A stretch of 64,000 nt of DNA from Providencia heimbachae ATCC 35613 (GTDB lineage: Bacteria; Pseudomonadota; Gammaproteobacteria; Enterobacterales; Enterobacteriaceae): contig NZ_LXEW01000031.1 of assembly GCF_001655055.1 (NCBI RefSeq), forward strand, positions 124,001 through 188,000. The letters run 5' to 3'. The first letter of the stretch is position 1, and every line of letters begins with the position of its first letter. Positions 51,465 to 62,244 of this stretch are shown here, one piece after another. Position numbers and translations under genes: made by a program. The notes under the pieces were generated by a model, which saw nothing but the letters and a program-made list of their open reading frames with translations, had not been told where the DNA came from and searched no databases.

Positions 51465-51926
51465 CTAAGGCTTGATTGTCCGCATGATCGGGTTTTGTAA
51501 GGATATTAGTGTTTCTGTGGATTGAATTTCGTCAATGGTTTGAATTTTGTTGATAAGTACGTCTTGTAGCGCATCGATCGATCGACACATTACCTTAGTA
51601 AAAATACTGTATTGTCCTGTGGTATAATAAACCTCAACGACTTCTTCTAATTCATCGAGCTTCTTTAAAGCGGTATGATAGTCTTTAGCGCTTTTTAGAA
51701 TAATGCCGATAAAACAGCACACATCAAAACCAAGTTGTTTCGCACTGATATCAATTCGTGTTCCTTTAATGATCCCCGCTTGTTTCATTTTCTCAACGCG
51801 TACATGAATTGTTCCGGGGCTCACTGCGAATTTTTTAGCTAATTCAGCATAAGCAATACGCGCATTTCCCATTAATTCGTGAAGTATGTCACGATCGAGA
51901 TTATCGATTTGATAATTTTCCGGCAT
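51465..51926 (-). CDS. asnC: Lrp-family regulator AsnC
   Basis: 153 residues, E. coli AsnC length. N-terminal winged HTH (about 8-55; YAELAKKFAVSPGTIHVRVEKMKQAGII) and a C-terminal RAM ligand domain. AsnC activates the divergent asnA and represses itself, using asparagine as signal in E. coli. The 162-base intergenic region to asnA should hold its sites. Confidence 0.94.
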   Translation of the reverse strand: MPENYQIDNLDRDILHELMGNARIAYAELAKKFAVSPGTIHVRVEKMKQAGIIKGTRIDISAKQLGFDVCCFIGIILKSAKDYHTALKKLDELEEVVEVYYTTGQYSIFTKVMCRSIDALQDVLINKIQTIDEIQSTETLISLQNPIMRTIKP

Positions 51927-52088
51927 TATTAGCTCTCCATTTTAACGATTATTCAATTTTATAGCGCTTTTATTGATTAATATAAACAGTAAAGGGTTTT
52001 TTTGATGAAGTATATTGAATTTATACCTCATTTTGTTGCTTAATCTATACATCAGCTAATACAGCAAACAAATTATGGGTAATTAATT

Positions 52089-53081
52089 ATGGACAAGTCA
52101 TTCATCGAACATCAGCAACAAATTAGTTTTGTTAAATCTTATTTCTCACGTTTACTTGAAAAAGAGCTTGGCTTGATTGAAGTTCAAGGACCGATTCTCA
52201 GCCGTTTAGGTGATGGTACTCAAGATAACTTATCAGGCTGTGAAAAAGCGGTTCAAGTAAAAGTGAAATCAATTCCAGGAGCAACGTTTGAAGTGGTTCA
52301 CTCTTTGGCTAAATGGAAACGCAAAACCTTAGGTCGTTTTGGTTTTAGCGAAGGCCAAGGTCTTTACACTCATATGAAAGCGTTGCGCCCGGACGAGGAT
52401 CGCTTAACGCCAATCCACTCTGTTTATGTCGATCAGTGGGATTGGGAAAAAGTGATGGCAGATGAGGAACGTACACTTCCTTATCTGAAACAGACAGTGG
52501 GTAAAATATACAAGGCAATAAAACAAACAGAAGCTGCCGTAAGTAAAGAGTTTGGACTGGCACCGTTCCTGCCAGACCAAATTCACTTTATCCACAGTGA
52601 AGAACTGCTACAACGCTACCCTGATTTAGACGCAAAAGGCCGTGAACGTGCGATTGCTAAAGAACTTGGTGCCGTATTCCTTATCGGTATCGGTGGTAAG
52701 CTATCTAGCGGTGAATCTCATGATGTTCGCGCACCGGATTATGATGACTGGACGACTGAAAACGAAGAGGGTTTCCGTGGTTTGAACGGTGATATTTTAG
52801 TGTGGAACCCTGTACTGCAAGACGCATTTGAGCTGTCTTCGATGGGGATCCGCGTCAGCCCTGAATGTTTAACTTATCAGTTAGGTCTAACCGGTGATGA
52901 AAAACGTATGGAATTAGAATGGCACCAAGCACTCGTTAAAGGCGATATGCCGCAAACCATCGGTGGTGGTATTGGTCAATCTCGCTTGGTAATGTTACTT
53001 CTACAACGTCAACACATTGGTCAAGTCCAGTGCGGCGTTTGGGCTCCAGATATGCAAGAGTCTGTTGAAGGTATGCTTTAA
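52089..53081 (+). CDS. asnA: aspartate--ammonia ligase
   Basis: 330 residues, the E. coli length. Class II aminoacyl-tRNA synthetase-like fold; [14 protein letters not shown] (about 294-307) is the ATP-binding motif 3 region. It makes asparagine from aspartate and ammonia. Its stop abuts the viaA stop on the other strand with no spacer. Confidence 0.97.
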   Translation: MDKSFIEHQQQISFVKSYFSRLLEKELGLIEVQGPILSRLGDGTQDNLSGCEKAVQVKVKSIPGATFEVVHSLAKWKRKTLGRFGFSEGQGLYTHMKALRPDEDRLTPIHSVYVDQWDWEKVMADEERTLPYLKQTVGKIYKAIKQTEAAVSKEFGLAPFLPDQIHFIHSEELLQRYPDLDAKGRERAIAKELGAVFLIGIGGKLSSGESHDVRAPDYDDWTTENEEGFRGLNGDILVWNPVLQDAFELSSMGIRVSPECLTYQLGLTGDEKRMELEWHQALVKGDMPQTIGGGIGQSRLVMLLLQRQHIGQVQCGVWAPDMQESVEGML

Positions 53082-54539
53082 TTAGCGACTAAAACGGCGT
53101 AGTAGTCTGCTTTTTAGTCCTGTATCAAAACGCCAGATATGATCAAATATCCTCATGATACTGGGCTTCCCATAATTTGAGACTGATACCGCATGGAAGC
53201 GGTATTTCCCAATTTTTTGAAGGGATTTTATTTTCTGTACTAAATCATCCGGTAAACGTTGTGCTACAAAATCAGATATCACTACGGCATCTGCATCTAC
53301 CCATTGTTTTGACTCTAATTTAATCGTCGTTTCTTGCAAACAGGCGGCAAGATCGGTTCCTCCCCGAAACGTTTGCTGTAAAAAACGAATACATTGTTCT
53401 AAGCCATCCGCAGATAACAGATCATAGTGAATAATTTCAGTTGAAAATAACATGATGTGGCAGGCACGGTTATCCGCCAGCGCGATTTTCATTAAAGCGA
53501 GACAAAAGGCCTTAGCACATCGCTCATTAAGTCCACCCATTGACCCTGATGTATCGATACAGACAATGAATGGGCCTCTTGGTTGTTCTTCATCTTGATG
53601 ATGGGTGACAGGACGTAGTATTTTCCTTTCTTGCCAGCTTTCACCTTGTAAGCGATAAGTGAGTAACTGTTTTTCTAACAATTTACGATAAAATTCAAAT
53701 TCAATATCTTCGAGACCTAGCATCGCTAATTCAGCCGGCAATAACCGTAAAATATCATCACTTTGACCTAAACCATTAACTTGCTCGGGTACCGTTTCAG
53801 GCACTTTCTCCATCACTGTCATCGGCTCAAGTACCACACTATCATCAGGAATGGCTCGAGCTGATTGGCTTCGACCCAGTAGCTGGGCAATTTTTTCTAA
53901 CTCGGGTTGTTGACGTAAAAATTCACTGTAGCGATTTAATAACTGGTCGTTATAAGCTGAATGGGTATTGATACCTTTACTTAAATCCCATAACCGACCC
54001 GCTGCTCGCTCATTTTCACCTAAAACTTCTTCCAAATTACCACTTAAGGCAAGGCGTCTTTGTAATTCGGCCAACAGTTGCTCTTTTTCTTGCTCTAACA
54101 GATCTTTATGCAAGGTAGTAACTTGCAGGATTAAATTAATTCGCCACCGCTGGACAAATAAAGATTGGCGAGCACTACGGTTTTCTATTTTGCCTTTCTG
54201 TAACTGATAGGCTTCATGATAAAAGGGAGAATCAAGCTGATTAAGTTTTTCAATCACGGAAGGTAATTGTGTGAAAAAAACATCTGTAGATAATCCAAGC
54301 GATTGCTGATAGAGCATAAACTCTTCGGATAGTTGCTGCGGTACTAATGCATCTTGCAGTTTTTGTTTGAGATCTTTTTTCCAGCCCGATAAATCTTTTA
54401 ATAATGCTTTTTTTAAGCGAGGATGTTTTTCAAAAAATGCCGCTAATTGTGGCGTTGCCAGAAGGGAAATAATAATTTCTTCAATTAATTGGCTTTCATT
54501 CACTGAAAGCAATAAATCGAGCGTGGCTAAACTCATCAT
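53082..54539 (-). CDS. viaA: VWA-domain protein ViaA
   Basis: 485 residues (E. coli 483). The C-terminal von Willebrand A domain has an intact [13 protein letters not shown] (about 329-336), FRGGTD (about 391-396) and VISD (about 421-424). The N-terminal half is helical. It partners the AAA+ MoxR protein RavA; in E. coli the pair affects respiratory complexes and aminoglycoside sensitivity. Its ATG overlaps the ravA stop by 4 bases. Confidence 0.95.
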   Translation of the reverse strand: MMSLATLDLLLSVNESQLIEEIIISLLATPQLAAFFEKHPRLKKALLKDLSGWKKDLKQKLQDALVPQQLSEEFMLYQQSLGLSTDVFFTQLPSVIEKLNQLDSPFYHEAYQLQKGKIENRSARQSLFVQRWRINLILQVTTLHKDLLEQEKEQLLAELQRRLALSGNLEEVLGENERAAGRLWDLSKGINTHSAYNDQLLNRYSEFLRQQPELEKIAQLLGRSQSARAIPDDSVVLEPMTVMEKVPETVPEQVNGLGQSDDILRLLPAELAMLGLEDIEFEFYRKLLEKQLLTYRLQGESWQERKILRPVTHHQDEEQPRGPFIVCIDTSGSMGGLNERCAKAFCLALMKIALADNRACHIMLFSTEIIHYDLLSADGLEQCIRFLQQTFRGGTDLAACLQETTIKLESKQWVDADAVVISDFVAQRLPDDLVQKIKSLQKIGKYRFHAVSVSNYGKPSIMRIFDHIWRFDTGLKSRLLRRFSR

Positions 54540-56050
54540 AAGGATGAGGTCACTTTGCCAGAAATTTGGTTACGTAACTGAGTGAGCTTATCCGACAACT
54601 TGATAAAACTTTCTTCAATACTTGCTAGCCAATGGGATTCAATAAATAAATTAGGTTGTTGTTTTTCAAATTGATAACGGGCAGTTTGAATTTCAGTTTG
54701 AATTTTATCTAGCTTATCTAACCATTCGGTATGGTCAGGTACCGCTGTCATTTTTTCTTGCATATATAAAGTTGATGATTGATGGCTTACATCTAATAAC
54801 TGAATTTGGTTTAAATTATTCACTTCAGCAGCAATTTCTTGCGCAAAACCAATCCCATTTAAGTGAGCGGATAACGTTGTTCCCTTATTCAAAAAGGTTA
54901 AAAGTGATTTTTTATCCGTCGTGATAAACGTAATTTTCATGTTGTGTAACTGTAATGGCCGATGCAAAAAAAAGGTTAATTGCCCTTCATGAAGATTATC
55001 TGATAATAAATAAGAGGCTTTACGAGCAAACATGGCATTATTTTTACTGACTTTAAAAGCGTCTTGATTATGTTGATCTTGTGTTGATGACATCCACTGT
55101 TGGTAGACTTGATCAATTTCTCTGGTTAATTTCCTTTGCTGCCATCCATCTTCTTGCAACATAGATTTGAGAATTTGAGGTAAAGTATTCATAGATTGCA
55201 TGTCATGCCATAAACAATCTTTCAGTAATATAATATCAAGGGGGGAAACGGTGCTTCGGCCATTAAAAAAAGCACTAGCTTGTAATAAATAAACCGCTTT
55301 CTTCCAACGCCTATCTGAAACATAAAGGCTTTTATCTATCGCATCCAACTGCTGGCGTAATTGATAAATTAACTCAAAACAGTGATCGGGTAGCGTAATT
55401 TTGGGAATTTCTTTTTGCCATGCGTAATATTCTTCATCACTGATTTTAAGATGTTCCGGAACTAAAGTTTCATCTGATGACGATTTTCCGGTTAGTAGCG
55501 CACGAAAATTCTGCTTTTCTTGCACTTTATCTAGCCAGATACGGACTAGCATCCGATCAAAAAGTGCTTCAAGGCTATTATCGGCATCTGGAAGTTCATT
55601 GGATGCAGCCACTAATAAACGCATTGGAATGGTTTTTTCTTCATCCCCATTACGGAATTTACGCTCATTAATGGCCGTTAATAACGTGTTGAGAATAGCG
55701 GGGCCCGCTTTCCATATTTCATCGAGAAAAACCACTTCAGCATCTGGTAAATAACCTTTAGTGAGTCGCTCATAACGGCCTTCATCTTTTAATGCTTGAA
55801 TAGATAAGGGGCCAAAAATTTCTTCTGGTGTTGAGAAGCGAGTCATTAAATACTCAAAAGCATTAGCGTGGCGAAAAGCAAATTTCATTCGTCTTGCTAT
55901 TAAACTCTTGGCGATCCCTGGAGGACCTAAAAGGAAAACGCTTTCACCACTGAGAGTTGCTAACAAACATAAACGAATAGCGTGCTGGCGTTCATATAAG
56001 CCACCTTCGAGGTAATTACTAAGTTGGGCTATCCGTTCAGATAATTGCAT
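54536..56050 (-). CDS. ravA: MoxR-type AAA+ ATPase RavA
   Basis: 504 residues (E. coli 498). Walker A GPPGIAKS (about 41-48), Walker [12 protein letters not shown] (about 108-118) and sensor ASNELP are clear. It forms hexamers that bind LdcI in E. coli, and works with ViaA. In E. coli kup lies between ravA and rbsD; here that gene is absent and only about 300 bases separate the two operons. Confidence 0.95.
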   Translation of the reverse strand: MQLSERIAQLSNYLEGGLYERQHAIRLCLLATLSGESVFLLGPPGIAKSLIARRMKFAFRHANAFEYLMTRFSTPEEIFGPLSIQALKDEGRYERLTKGYLPDAEVVFLDEIWKAGPAILNTLLTAINERKFRNGDEEKTIPMRLLVAASNELPDADNSLEALFDRMLVRIWLDKVQEKQNFRALLTGKSSSDETLVPEHLKISDEEYYAWQKEIPKITLPDHCFELIYQLRQQLDAIDKSLYVSDRRWKKAVYLLQASAFFNGRSTVSPLDIILLKDCLWHDMQSMNTLPQILKSMLQEDGWQQRKLTREIDQVYQQWMSSTQDQHNQDAFKVSKNNAMFARKASYLLSDNLHEGQLTFFLHRPLQLHNMKITFITTDKKSLLTFLNKGTTLSAHLNGIGFAQEIAAEVNNLNQIQLLDVSHQSSTLYMQEKMTAVPDHTEWLDKLDKIQTEIQTARYQFEKQQPNLFIESHWLASIEESFIKLSDKLTQLRNQISGKVTSSL

Positions 56051-56235
56051 GCGTGTTTCCTTTAACCTTTCGATATATTAATAGTTAACCCTATCAATCA
56101 TTAGAATTGCCATCCTTTTATTCATTGTGCAATCAATTTTTCTTTTGTTCTTTGATATATTCCAAATAATAAGAAAAAACGATTCAGCTATAAATGATTC
56201 AATAAGTTATTGTTTTTGGTCTTATCTTAAGGTAA

Positions 56236-56247
56236 CGAAACGTTTCG
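56236..56247. promoter_or_regulatory. upstream RbsR operator
   Basis: Perfect palindrome CGAAACGTTTCG, identical in its 12 bases to the second operator 77 bp downstream. LacI/GalR-family sites have this CG-centred form. Confidence 0.75.
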
Positions 56248-56276
56248 ATAGCGATCACAAATATCAAATAAGAAAG

Positions 56277-56304
56277 TTGAGTTGTGATTATTCTTAACTA
56301 CTAT
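56277..56304 (+). promoter_or_regulatory. probable rbs promoter
   Basis: TTGAGT (56277-56282) and TACTAT (56299-56304) with a 16-base spacer. Transcription would start at about 56311, inside the second RbsR operator. Confidence 0.5.
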
Positions 56305-56310
56305 TAGTTT

Positions 56311-56326
56311 AGCGAAACGTTTCGCT
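56311..56326. promoter_or_regulatory. main RbsR operator
   Basis: Perfect 16-bp palindrome AGCGAAACGTTTCGCT, the same as the core of the E. coli rbs operator as I recall it. It overlaps the predicted start site, 24 bases before rbsD. Confidence 0.85.
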
Positions 56327-56349
56327 AGGAATGAAAATGGCAGGGAACA

Positions 56350-56769
56350 ATGAAAAAAGGTGTTTTGCTTAACGCAAATATCGTATCCGTTATTGCTAAA
56401 ATGGGTCATACCGATCATATCACTCTAGCCGATGCTGGGCTTCCTATCCCTCAAGGGCCAGAACGTATTGATCTCGCAATAACACAAGGCTTACCCAATT
56501 TTATGTCAGTGCTAAGCGTAGTGACACAGGAAATACAAGTTGAAAAGGCGATCCTTGCGGGAGAAATAACCACGATGAATCCACAAATGGAAAAGGTTAT
56601 TTTGGCGCATTTACATGAGCTTGAACAAGTTCAAGGTAATTGTATTGAAATTGTTTATTGCAGTCATGAAAGCCTTAAACAAATGACCCATAACAGCAAA
56701 GCAGTTATTCGGACAGGAGAGTGTTCGCCTTTTGCCAACGTGATCCTCTGTTCTGGTGTGACTTTCTGA
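56350..56769 (+). CDS. rbsD: D-ribose pyranase
   Basis: 139 residues, E. coli length. DAGLPIP (about 28-34), with the catalytic His just before ([16 protein letters not shown]), and [20 protein letters not shown] at the end match RbsD. It interconverts pyranose and furanose ribose for RbsK. First gene of the rbs operon. Confidence 0.96.
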   Translation: MKKGVLLNANIVSVIAKMGHTDHITLADAGLPIPQGPERIDLAITQGLPNFMSVLSVVTQEIQVEKAILAGEITTMNPQMEKVILAHLHELEQVQGNCIEIVYCSHESLKQMTHNSKAVIRTGECSPFANVILCSGVTF

Positions 56770-56776
56770 GGTGAGT

Positions 56777-58291
56777 ATGCAACCGTTATTAGAACTTATC
56801 GGTATTGATAAATCATTTCCTGGCGTGAAAGCGCTTTCCGGTGCTGCATTAAAAGTTTATCCAGGAAAGGTTATGGCGCTGGTGGGGGAAAATGGCGCAG
56901 GTAAATCGACGATGATGAAGGTCCTAACAGGTATCTATAATAAAGATGCAGGGGAAATTCGTTATCTCGGAAAAACAGTCTCTTTTCATGGACCTAAAAG
57001 TTCACAAGATGCGGGTATTGGTATTATCCATCAAGAGTTAAATCTCATTCCAGAATTAACCATTGCGGAGAATATTTTTCTTGGTCGCGAGTTTGTAGGC
57101 ATGTTTGGCAAAATCGACTGGAAAAAAATGTTCAGCGAATCAGACAAACTGCTAAAACGGCTAAATCTGGACTATGACAGCCATCAAACCATTGCAGAGC
57201 TCTCTATTGGTGAGCAACAAATGGTTGAAATTGCAAAGGTAATTAGTTTTCAATCCAAAGTAATTATTATGGATGAGCCTACAGATGCACTGACTGATAC
57301 AGAAACAGCTTCATTGTTTAGGGTGATCGAAGACCTAAAAGCGCAAGGTTGCGGTATTGTTTATATTTCTCATCGTTTAAAAGAAATTTTTGAAATTTGC
57401 GATGACGTAACTGTTTTTCGTGATGGACAATTTATTGGCGAAAAATCAGTTAGCGAATTAGAAGAAGAAAAACTCATCGAGATGATGGTTGGACGCAAAT
57501 TGGAAGATCAATACCCAAGGGTGCAAGTCCCCGTAGGGAATGTTCGCTTACAGGTCGATAACATTTCAGGGCACGGCGTTAGTCAGGCAAGTTTCTCTCT
57601 CAACAGCGGTGAAATACTGGGTATTTCTGGTTTGATGGGAGCAGGTCGTACTGAATTAATGAAAATTATTTACGGCGCAGCACCTAAAAAAGCGGGTTCT
57701 ATCTTGCTTGAAGGTAAGGCGATTACCTTAAAAACACCACAGGATGGTTTAAATAACGGCATTGTTTATATTTCAGAAGACCGTAAGCGTGATGGATTAG
57801 TGCTTGGCATGTCTGTCAAAGAAAATATGTCATTAACAGCACTTCGTTATTTTAGTCGTACGGGTGGAAATCTTAAACATAAAGAAGAACAACAAACAGT
57901 TGGTGATTTTATTCGGCTATTTAATATCAAAACGCCATCAATGGATCAGATTATCGGCAATCTGTCGGGTGGTAATCAACAAAAAGTCGCTATTGCTCGG
58001 GGATTGATGACCAGACCAAAAGTTTTGATCCTCGACGAGCCTACTCGTGGTGTAGATGTCGGTGCTAAAAAAGAAATCTATCAACTCATTAATCAATTCA
58101 AAAAAGAAGGCCTGAGCATCATTCTTGTTTCATCAGAAATGCCTGAGGTTATTGGAATGAGTGACCGTATCTTAGTGATGCATGAAGGTCATATCAGTGG
58201 TGAATTTTCAGCCAAAGAAGCAACTCAGGAGGCCTTAATGGCAGCCGCAGTGGGTAAAAATTATGGCGCAGTTCAGGAGTTATCAGCATGA
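56777..58291 (+). CDS. rbsA: ribose ABC transporter ATP-binding protein
   Basis: 504 residues from ATG 56777 with GAGG 5 bases upstream; a GTG two codons earlier is the alternative. Two ABC domains: the first has GENGAGKST (about 37-45) and a signature LSIGEQQ; the second has [15 protein letters not shown] and DEPTRGVD. It powers ribose uptake through RbsC. It overlaps rbsC by 4 bases. Confidence 0.96.
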   Translation: MQPLLELIGIDKSFPGVKALSGAALKVYPGKVMALVGENGAGKSTMMKVLTGIYNKDAGEIRYLGKTVSFHGPKSSQDAGIGIIHQELNLIPELTIAENIFLGREFVGMFGKIDWKKMFSESDKLLKRLNLDYDSHQTIAELSIGEQQMVEIAKVISFQSKVIIMDEPTDALTDTETASLFRVIEDLKAQGCGIVYISHRLKEIFEICDDVTVFRDGQFIGEKSVSELEEEKLIEMMVGRKLEDQYPRVQVPVGNVRLQVDNISGHGVSQASFSLNSGEILGISGLMGAGRTELMKIIYGAAPKKAGSILLEGKAITLKTPQDGLNNGIVYISEDRKRDGLVLGMSVKENMSLTALRYFSRTGGNLKHKEEQQTVGDFIRLFNIKTPSMDQIIGNLSGGNQQKVAIARGLMTRPKVLILDEPTRGVDVGAKKEIYQLINQFKKEGLSIILVSSEMPEVIGMSDRILVMHEGHISGEFSAKEATQEALMAAAVGKNYGAVQELSA

Positions 58292-59250
58292 GTTCAACTA
58301 CCGCATCGTCAAAACGCTGGTTTAGCAAAGCATGGCTAATGGAGCAAAAATCATTAATTGCGCTATTAGTCTTAATTGCCATCGTATCAACATTAAGTCC
58401 TAATTTTTTTACGGTTAATAATTTCTTTAATATTCTTCAACAAACCTCTGTTAACGCCATTATGGCGGTAGGGCTGACGCTAGTCATCTTAACATCAGGT
58501 ATTGATCTTTCTGTTGGCTCATTATTGGCTTTGACTGGTGCAGTCGCGGCATCAATGGTCGGTGCTGAAGTTAATGCATTCGTGGCTGTTGCCGGCGCTT
58601 TAGCACTTGGTGCTGCAATCGGCGCTTGCACGGGGATCATTGTTGCAAAAGGGAAAGTCCAAGCTTTTATCGCAACACTGGTGATGATGTTACTTCTACG
58701 CGGTGTGACTCGAGTTTATACCGATGGTAGCCCAATCAGTACCGGTTTTACTGATAATGCCGACCTATTTGGTTGGTTCGGTATTGGTCGCCCATTAGGG
58801 ATACCTACGCCGGTTTGGCTAATGGTTATTGTTTTTGCTGCCGCGTGGTATTTACTTCATCACACCCGGTTAGGCCGTTATATCTACGCATTAGGTGGCA
58901 ATGAATCTGCGACTCGCTTATCGGGCATTAATGTCGATCGTATTAAAATTATTGTTTACGCATTATGTGGACTATTAGCAGCACTGGCCAGTGTGATTGA
59001 AGTTGCACGTCTTTCTTCTGCTCAGCCAATGGCAGGTAATGGATATGAATTAGATGCTATTGCTGCGGTTGTACTTGGTGGCACAAGCCTTGCGGGTGGT
59101 AAAGGTCGTATTGTTGGAACCTTGATTGGTGCTCTTATTCTCGGTTTTTTAAATAATGGCTTAAACTTACTGGGCATTTCTTCAAACTATCAGATGATTG
59201 TTAAAGCGCTCGTCATCTTGCTTGCTGTACTTGTTGATAACAAAAAATAA
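58288..59250 (+). CDS. rbsC: ribose ABC transporter permease
   Basis: 320 residues, E. coli length 321. A multi-span permease of the RbsC/AraH type with [15 protein letters not shown] (about 71-85) and [14 protein letters not shown] (about 257-270), the coupling and conserved motifs. Overlap with rbsA shows coupling. A hairpin follows before rbsB. Confidence 0.96.
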   Translation: MSSTTASSKRWFSKAWLMEQKSLIALLVLIAIVSTLSPNFFTVNNFFNILQQTSVNAIMAVGLTLVILTSGIDLSVGSLLALTGAVAASMVGAEVNAFVAVAGALALGAAIGACTGIIVAKGKVQAFIATLVMMLLLRGVTRVYTDGSPISTGFTDNADLFGWFGIGRPLGIPTPVWLMVIVFAAAWYLLHHTRLGRYIYALGGNESATRLSGINVDRIKIIVYALCGLLAALASVIEVARLSSAQPMAGNGYELDAIAAVVLGGTSLAGGKGRIVGTLIGALILGFLNNGLNLLGISSNYQMIVKALVILLAVLVDNKK

Positions 59251-59263
59251 TTTTATTCGCCCT

Positions 59264-59295
59264 ACTTAGCGCGGCAGTCTGCCGTAATGCTAAGT
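59264..59295 (+). other. rbsC-rbsB intercistronic hairpin
   Basis: ACTTAGC (59264-59270) pairs with GCTAAGT (59289-59295), with inner CGGCA/TGCCG. No T-tract follows. It likely stabilises the mRNA ends so that the binding-protein gene is made in excess, a usual feature of such operons. Confidence 0.55.
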
Positions 59296-59329
59296 AAATT
59301 GAATATATGTCCCCTACAGGAAAACGATT

Positions 59330-60220
59330 ATGAAACTAAATAAATTAGCAACTTTATTATCTGTAGTTGTACTGAGTGCAACAGTGAGTGCCAATGCGAT
59401 GGCAAAAGATAGCATTGCATTAGTTATTTCCACATTAAATAACCCCTTCTTTGTGACGATGAAAGATAGCGCACAAAAAGAAGCGGATAAACTGGGTTAC
59501 GAATTAATTGTTTTAGATTCTCAAGATAATCCAGCTAAAGAGCTAGCTAACGTCCAAGATTTAACGGTTCGTGGAACTAAGTTGATGTTAATCAACCCTA
59601 CAGATTCAGATGCGGTTGGTAACGCTATTTTGATGGCAAATAAAGCGAAAATTCCGGTGATTACACTTGACCGAGCGGCAAACAAAGGTGAGGTTGTCAG
59701 TCATGTTGCTTCTGATAACCGCATGGGCGGAAAAATGGCGGCAGACTATATTGCTCAAAAAAATGGTAATGATGCCAAAGTTATTCAATTAGAAGGTATT
59801 TCTGGAACGTCAGCAGCGCGTGAACGTGGTGAAGGTTTTAATACGGGCGCTAAAGAACATAAACTCAATGTACTCGCTAGCCAGCCAGCTGATTTTGATA
59901 GAACTAAAGGGTTGAATGTTATGCAAAACTTGCTGACAGCACATCCTGCGGTTCAAGCCGTATTTGCTCAAAATGATGAAATGGCATTAGGTGCATTAAG
60001 AGCATTACAAACAGCAGGTCGTGATGATGTTTTAGTGGTTGGTTTCGATGGAACAAATGACGGTATCAAAGCTGTTCAAGGTGGAAAATTAGGTGCAACA
60101 ATTGCTCAGCGTCCTGATCAAATCGGCATTGTTGGTATTCAAATAGCCGATAAAATCCTAAAAGGTGAAAAAGTAGAAGCAACAGTGCCTGTTGAACTAG
60201 AACTTGTAGTAAAAAAATAA
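59330..60220 (+). CDS. rbsB: ribose-binding periplasmic protein
   Basis: 296 residues, E. coli length. A Sec signal peptide ([24 protein letters not shown]) is cut after AMA at about residue 25. The mature part starts [17 protein letters not shown] as E. coli RbsB and has [14 protein letters not shown] in the second lobe. It binds ribose for RbsAC. CAGGA lies 8 bases upstream. Confidence 0.97.
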   Translation: MKLNKLATLLSVVVLSATVSANAMAKDSIALVISTLNNPFFVTMKDSAQKEADKLGYELIVLDSQDNPAKELANVQDLTVRGTKLMLINPTDSDAVGNAILMANKAKIPVITLDRAANKGEVVSHVASDNRMGGKMAADYIAQKNGNDAKVIQLEGISGTSAARERGEGFNTGAKEHKLNVLASQPADFDRTKGLNVMQNLLTAHPAVQAVFAQNDEMALGALRALQTAGRDDVLVVGFDGTNDGIKAVQGGKLGATIAQRPDQIGIVGIQIADKILKGEKVEATVPVELELVVKK

Positions 60221-60229
60221 AATTAACTT

Positions 60230-60265
60230 ACCGCCGTTAGTCATAGCGGCGGTTTGCTTTATTTG
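60230..60265 (+). terminator. hairpin between rbsB and rbsK
   Basis: ACCGCCG (60230-60236) pairs perfectly with CGGCGGT (60247-60253), followed by TTGCTTTATTTG. It would act as a partial terminator lowering rbsK and rbsR. Confidence 0.6.
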
Positions 60266-60309
60266 TGAAGAAAATAAGTTGAGCAAAATATCAAAAGGAA
60301 ATAAATGTT

Positions 60310-61233
60310 ATGTGTGCAGCTAAGCTTGTGGTTTTAGGGAGTATCAATGTTGACCATATCTTGAATGTTCAACAATTTCCTCAGCCAGGGGAAACCGTAA
60401 GAGGTGATAGTTATCAGGTCGCATTTGGCGGAAAAGGTGCTAATCAAGCTGTTGCCGCAGGGAGAAGCGGTGCTGACATAACCTTTATTGCTTGTGTTGG
60501 TGATGATGATATTGGTGCTAACGTTAAAAAGCAGCTTCAACAAGATAATATTAAAACCGAATGTATTGACACAATTGAAGGTGAAACAACAGGCGTTGCA
60601 TTAATTTATGTAAACCAACAAGGTGAAAATGTTATTGGTATTAACGCTGGGGCCAATGCCCATCTTACTATTGAAAGGTTAACCTGTTATCAGCAAAAAA
60701 TTATGGATGCAGATGCGGTGCTTATGCAGCTAGAATCACCCATAGATACAGTACAGTTAGCCGCTGAAATTGCACAAAAAAATCAAACAAAAGTGATTCT
60801 TAATCCTGCACCTGCACAATCATTACCTGATTCATTATTAGCGTTAGTTGATATTATTACTCCAAACGAAACTGAGGCGGAGCATTTAACTGGTATCGCG
60901 GTTAATGACAACCAAGGCGCTCAAGCGGCTGCAGAAGTGTTGCATAAAAAAGGTATCGCTAAAGTTATGATTACTTTGGGTTCTCGTGGTGTTTGGTTCA
61001 GTGAAAAAGGGTGTCAGGGGAAAATAATTCCCTGTTTCCGCGTTAAAGCAGTGGATACTATCGCGGCAGGTGATACATTTAATGGCGCTTATGTTACGGC
61101 ATTGCTTGAAGGTAAAGCTGATGAAGAAGCCATTATTTTTGCTCACGCAGCTGCGGCGATTGCAGTGACTCGCTCTGGTGCTCAGCCGTCTGTGCCTTGG
61201 CGTAATGAGATTGACCAATTTCTAATTCAATAG
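60310..61233 (+). CDS. rbsK: ribokinase
   Basis: 307 residues (E. coli 309). PfkB family: LGSINVDHIL at the start, GGKGANQAVAAGR (about 40-52), and the catalytic base in DTIAAGDTFNGAY (about 249-261). It phosphorylates ribose at C5. It lies 9 bases before rbsR. Confidence 0.97.
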   Translation: MCAAKLVVLGSINVDHILNVQQFPQPGETVRGDSYQVAFGGKGANQAVAAGRSGADITFIACVGDDDIGANVKKQLQQDNIKTECIDTIEGETTGVALIYVNQQGENVIGINAGANAHLTIERLTCYQQKIMDADAVLMQLESPIDTVQLAAEIAQKNQTKVILNPAPAQSLPDSLLALVDIITPNETEAEHLTGIAVNDNQGAQAAAEVLHKKGIAKVMITLGSRGVWFSEKGCQGKIIPCFRVKAVDTIAAGDTFNGAYVTALLEGKADEEAIIFAHAAAAIAVTRSGAQPSVPWRNEIDQFLIQ

Positions 61234-61242
61234 GATTAACTT

Positions 61243-62244
61243 GTGGCAACAATGAAAGATGTTGCACGCCTTGCTGGCGTGTCAACATCCACAGTCTCTC
61301 ATGTTATCAATCAAAATCGTTATGTTAGCGAAAGTATTACGTTACGCGTTAAAAATGCGATTGAGGAATTAAATTACGCGCCATCGGCGTTGGCGAGAAG
61401 TTTAAAAATGAACCGTACCAATACCATTGGTATGTTGCTGACAACAAGTAACAACCCATTTTATGCAGAGGTTGTTCGTGGGGTGGAACGTAGTTGCTAT
61501 GAGCGTGGGTATAGCTTGATTTTGTGTAACACTGAAGGCGATCTTCAGCGCATGGATCATAGCTTGGAAACATTGCTGCAAAAGCGCGTAGATGGGTTAA
61601 TTATTATGTGTACCGAGGTACAAGGGCCATCAAAACGTGTTCTTTCTCGTTATCCTTCTGTTCCGACTGTAATGATGGATTGGTCGCCGTTTGAATCAGG
61701 AGGGGATGTGATACAAGACAATTCGTTTCTTGGTGGTGAAATAGCAACCCGTTATTTAATCGATGCAGGGTTCACGCGAATTGCTTGTATTGCAGGGCCC
61801 CAAGATAAATCACCGGCTCGGTCACGTCATGAAGGCTTTATTGAAACCATGAATCAGGCTGGTCTTCAAATTATTGATGAGTATATTATTTTTAGTGATT
61901 TTGAATTTGCGGGTGGCTTTGAATCAATGAATAAATTGCTTGAATTACCCAATCCACCACAAGCTATTTTTGCGGGTAATGACGCAATGGCGGTTGGTGC
62001 ATATCAAGCTATTTTTCGCAAAGGAATGAAAGTGCCTGAAGATATCTCCATCATTGGCTATGATGATATCGATTTATCTCCTTATATGATCCCACCACTT
62101 ACCACCATCCATCAGCCAAAAGATAAACTTGGTCAGCAAGCGGTTGATCAGCTTATATATAGAATGGATAACCCCGAAGCGGACGCAATGGTTCTGGTTT
62201 TAACACCTAAACTCATTGAGCGCCAATCAGTTAAAAAGCATTAG
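61243..62244 (+). CDS. rbsR: LacI-family ribose repressor
   Basis: 333 residues (E. coli 330). GTG start giving [23 protein letters not shown], the LacI HTH, with AGGA upstream. The C-terminal domain is of the periplasmic-binding-protein type. It represses rbs by binding the CGAAACGTTTCG sites and is released by ribose. Its stop overlaps the hsrA stop on the other strand by 4 bases. Confidence 0.96.
   Translation: MATMKDVARLAGVSTSTVSHVINQNRYVSESITLRVKNAIEELNYAPSALARSLKMNRTNTIGMLLTTSNNPFYAEVVRGVERSCYERGYSLILCNTEGDLQRMDHSLETLLQKRVDGLIIMCTEVQGPSKRVLSRYPSVPTVMMDWSPFESGGDVIQDNSFLGGEIATRYLIDAGFTRIACIAGPQDKSPARSRHEGFIETMNQAGLQIIDEYIIFSDFEFAGGFESMNKLLELPNPPQAIFAGNDAMAVGAYQAIFRKGMKVPEDISIIGYDDIDLSPYMIPPLTTIHQPKDKLGQQAVDQLIYRMDNPEADAMVLVLTPKLIERQSVKKH

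Larger units (their letters stand above)
56051..56349. promoter_or_regulatory. ravA-rbsD intergenic control region
   Basis: Divergent region. The left half (56051-56220) is AT-rich and should hold the ravA promoter. The right half holds the rbs promoter and two RbsR-type operators listed separately. A half CRP-like site TTGTGATTA is at about 56282-56290. No gene is seen. Confidence 0.6.

Noticed and set aside
59264..59295. rbsC-rbsB hairpin as a full terminator
   Set aside because: No T-tract follows, and rbsB must be expressed with rbsAC.
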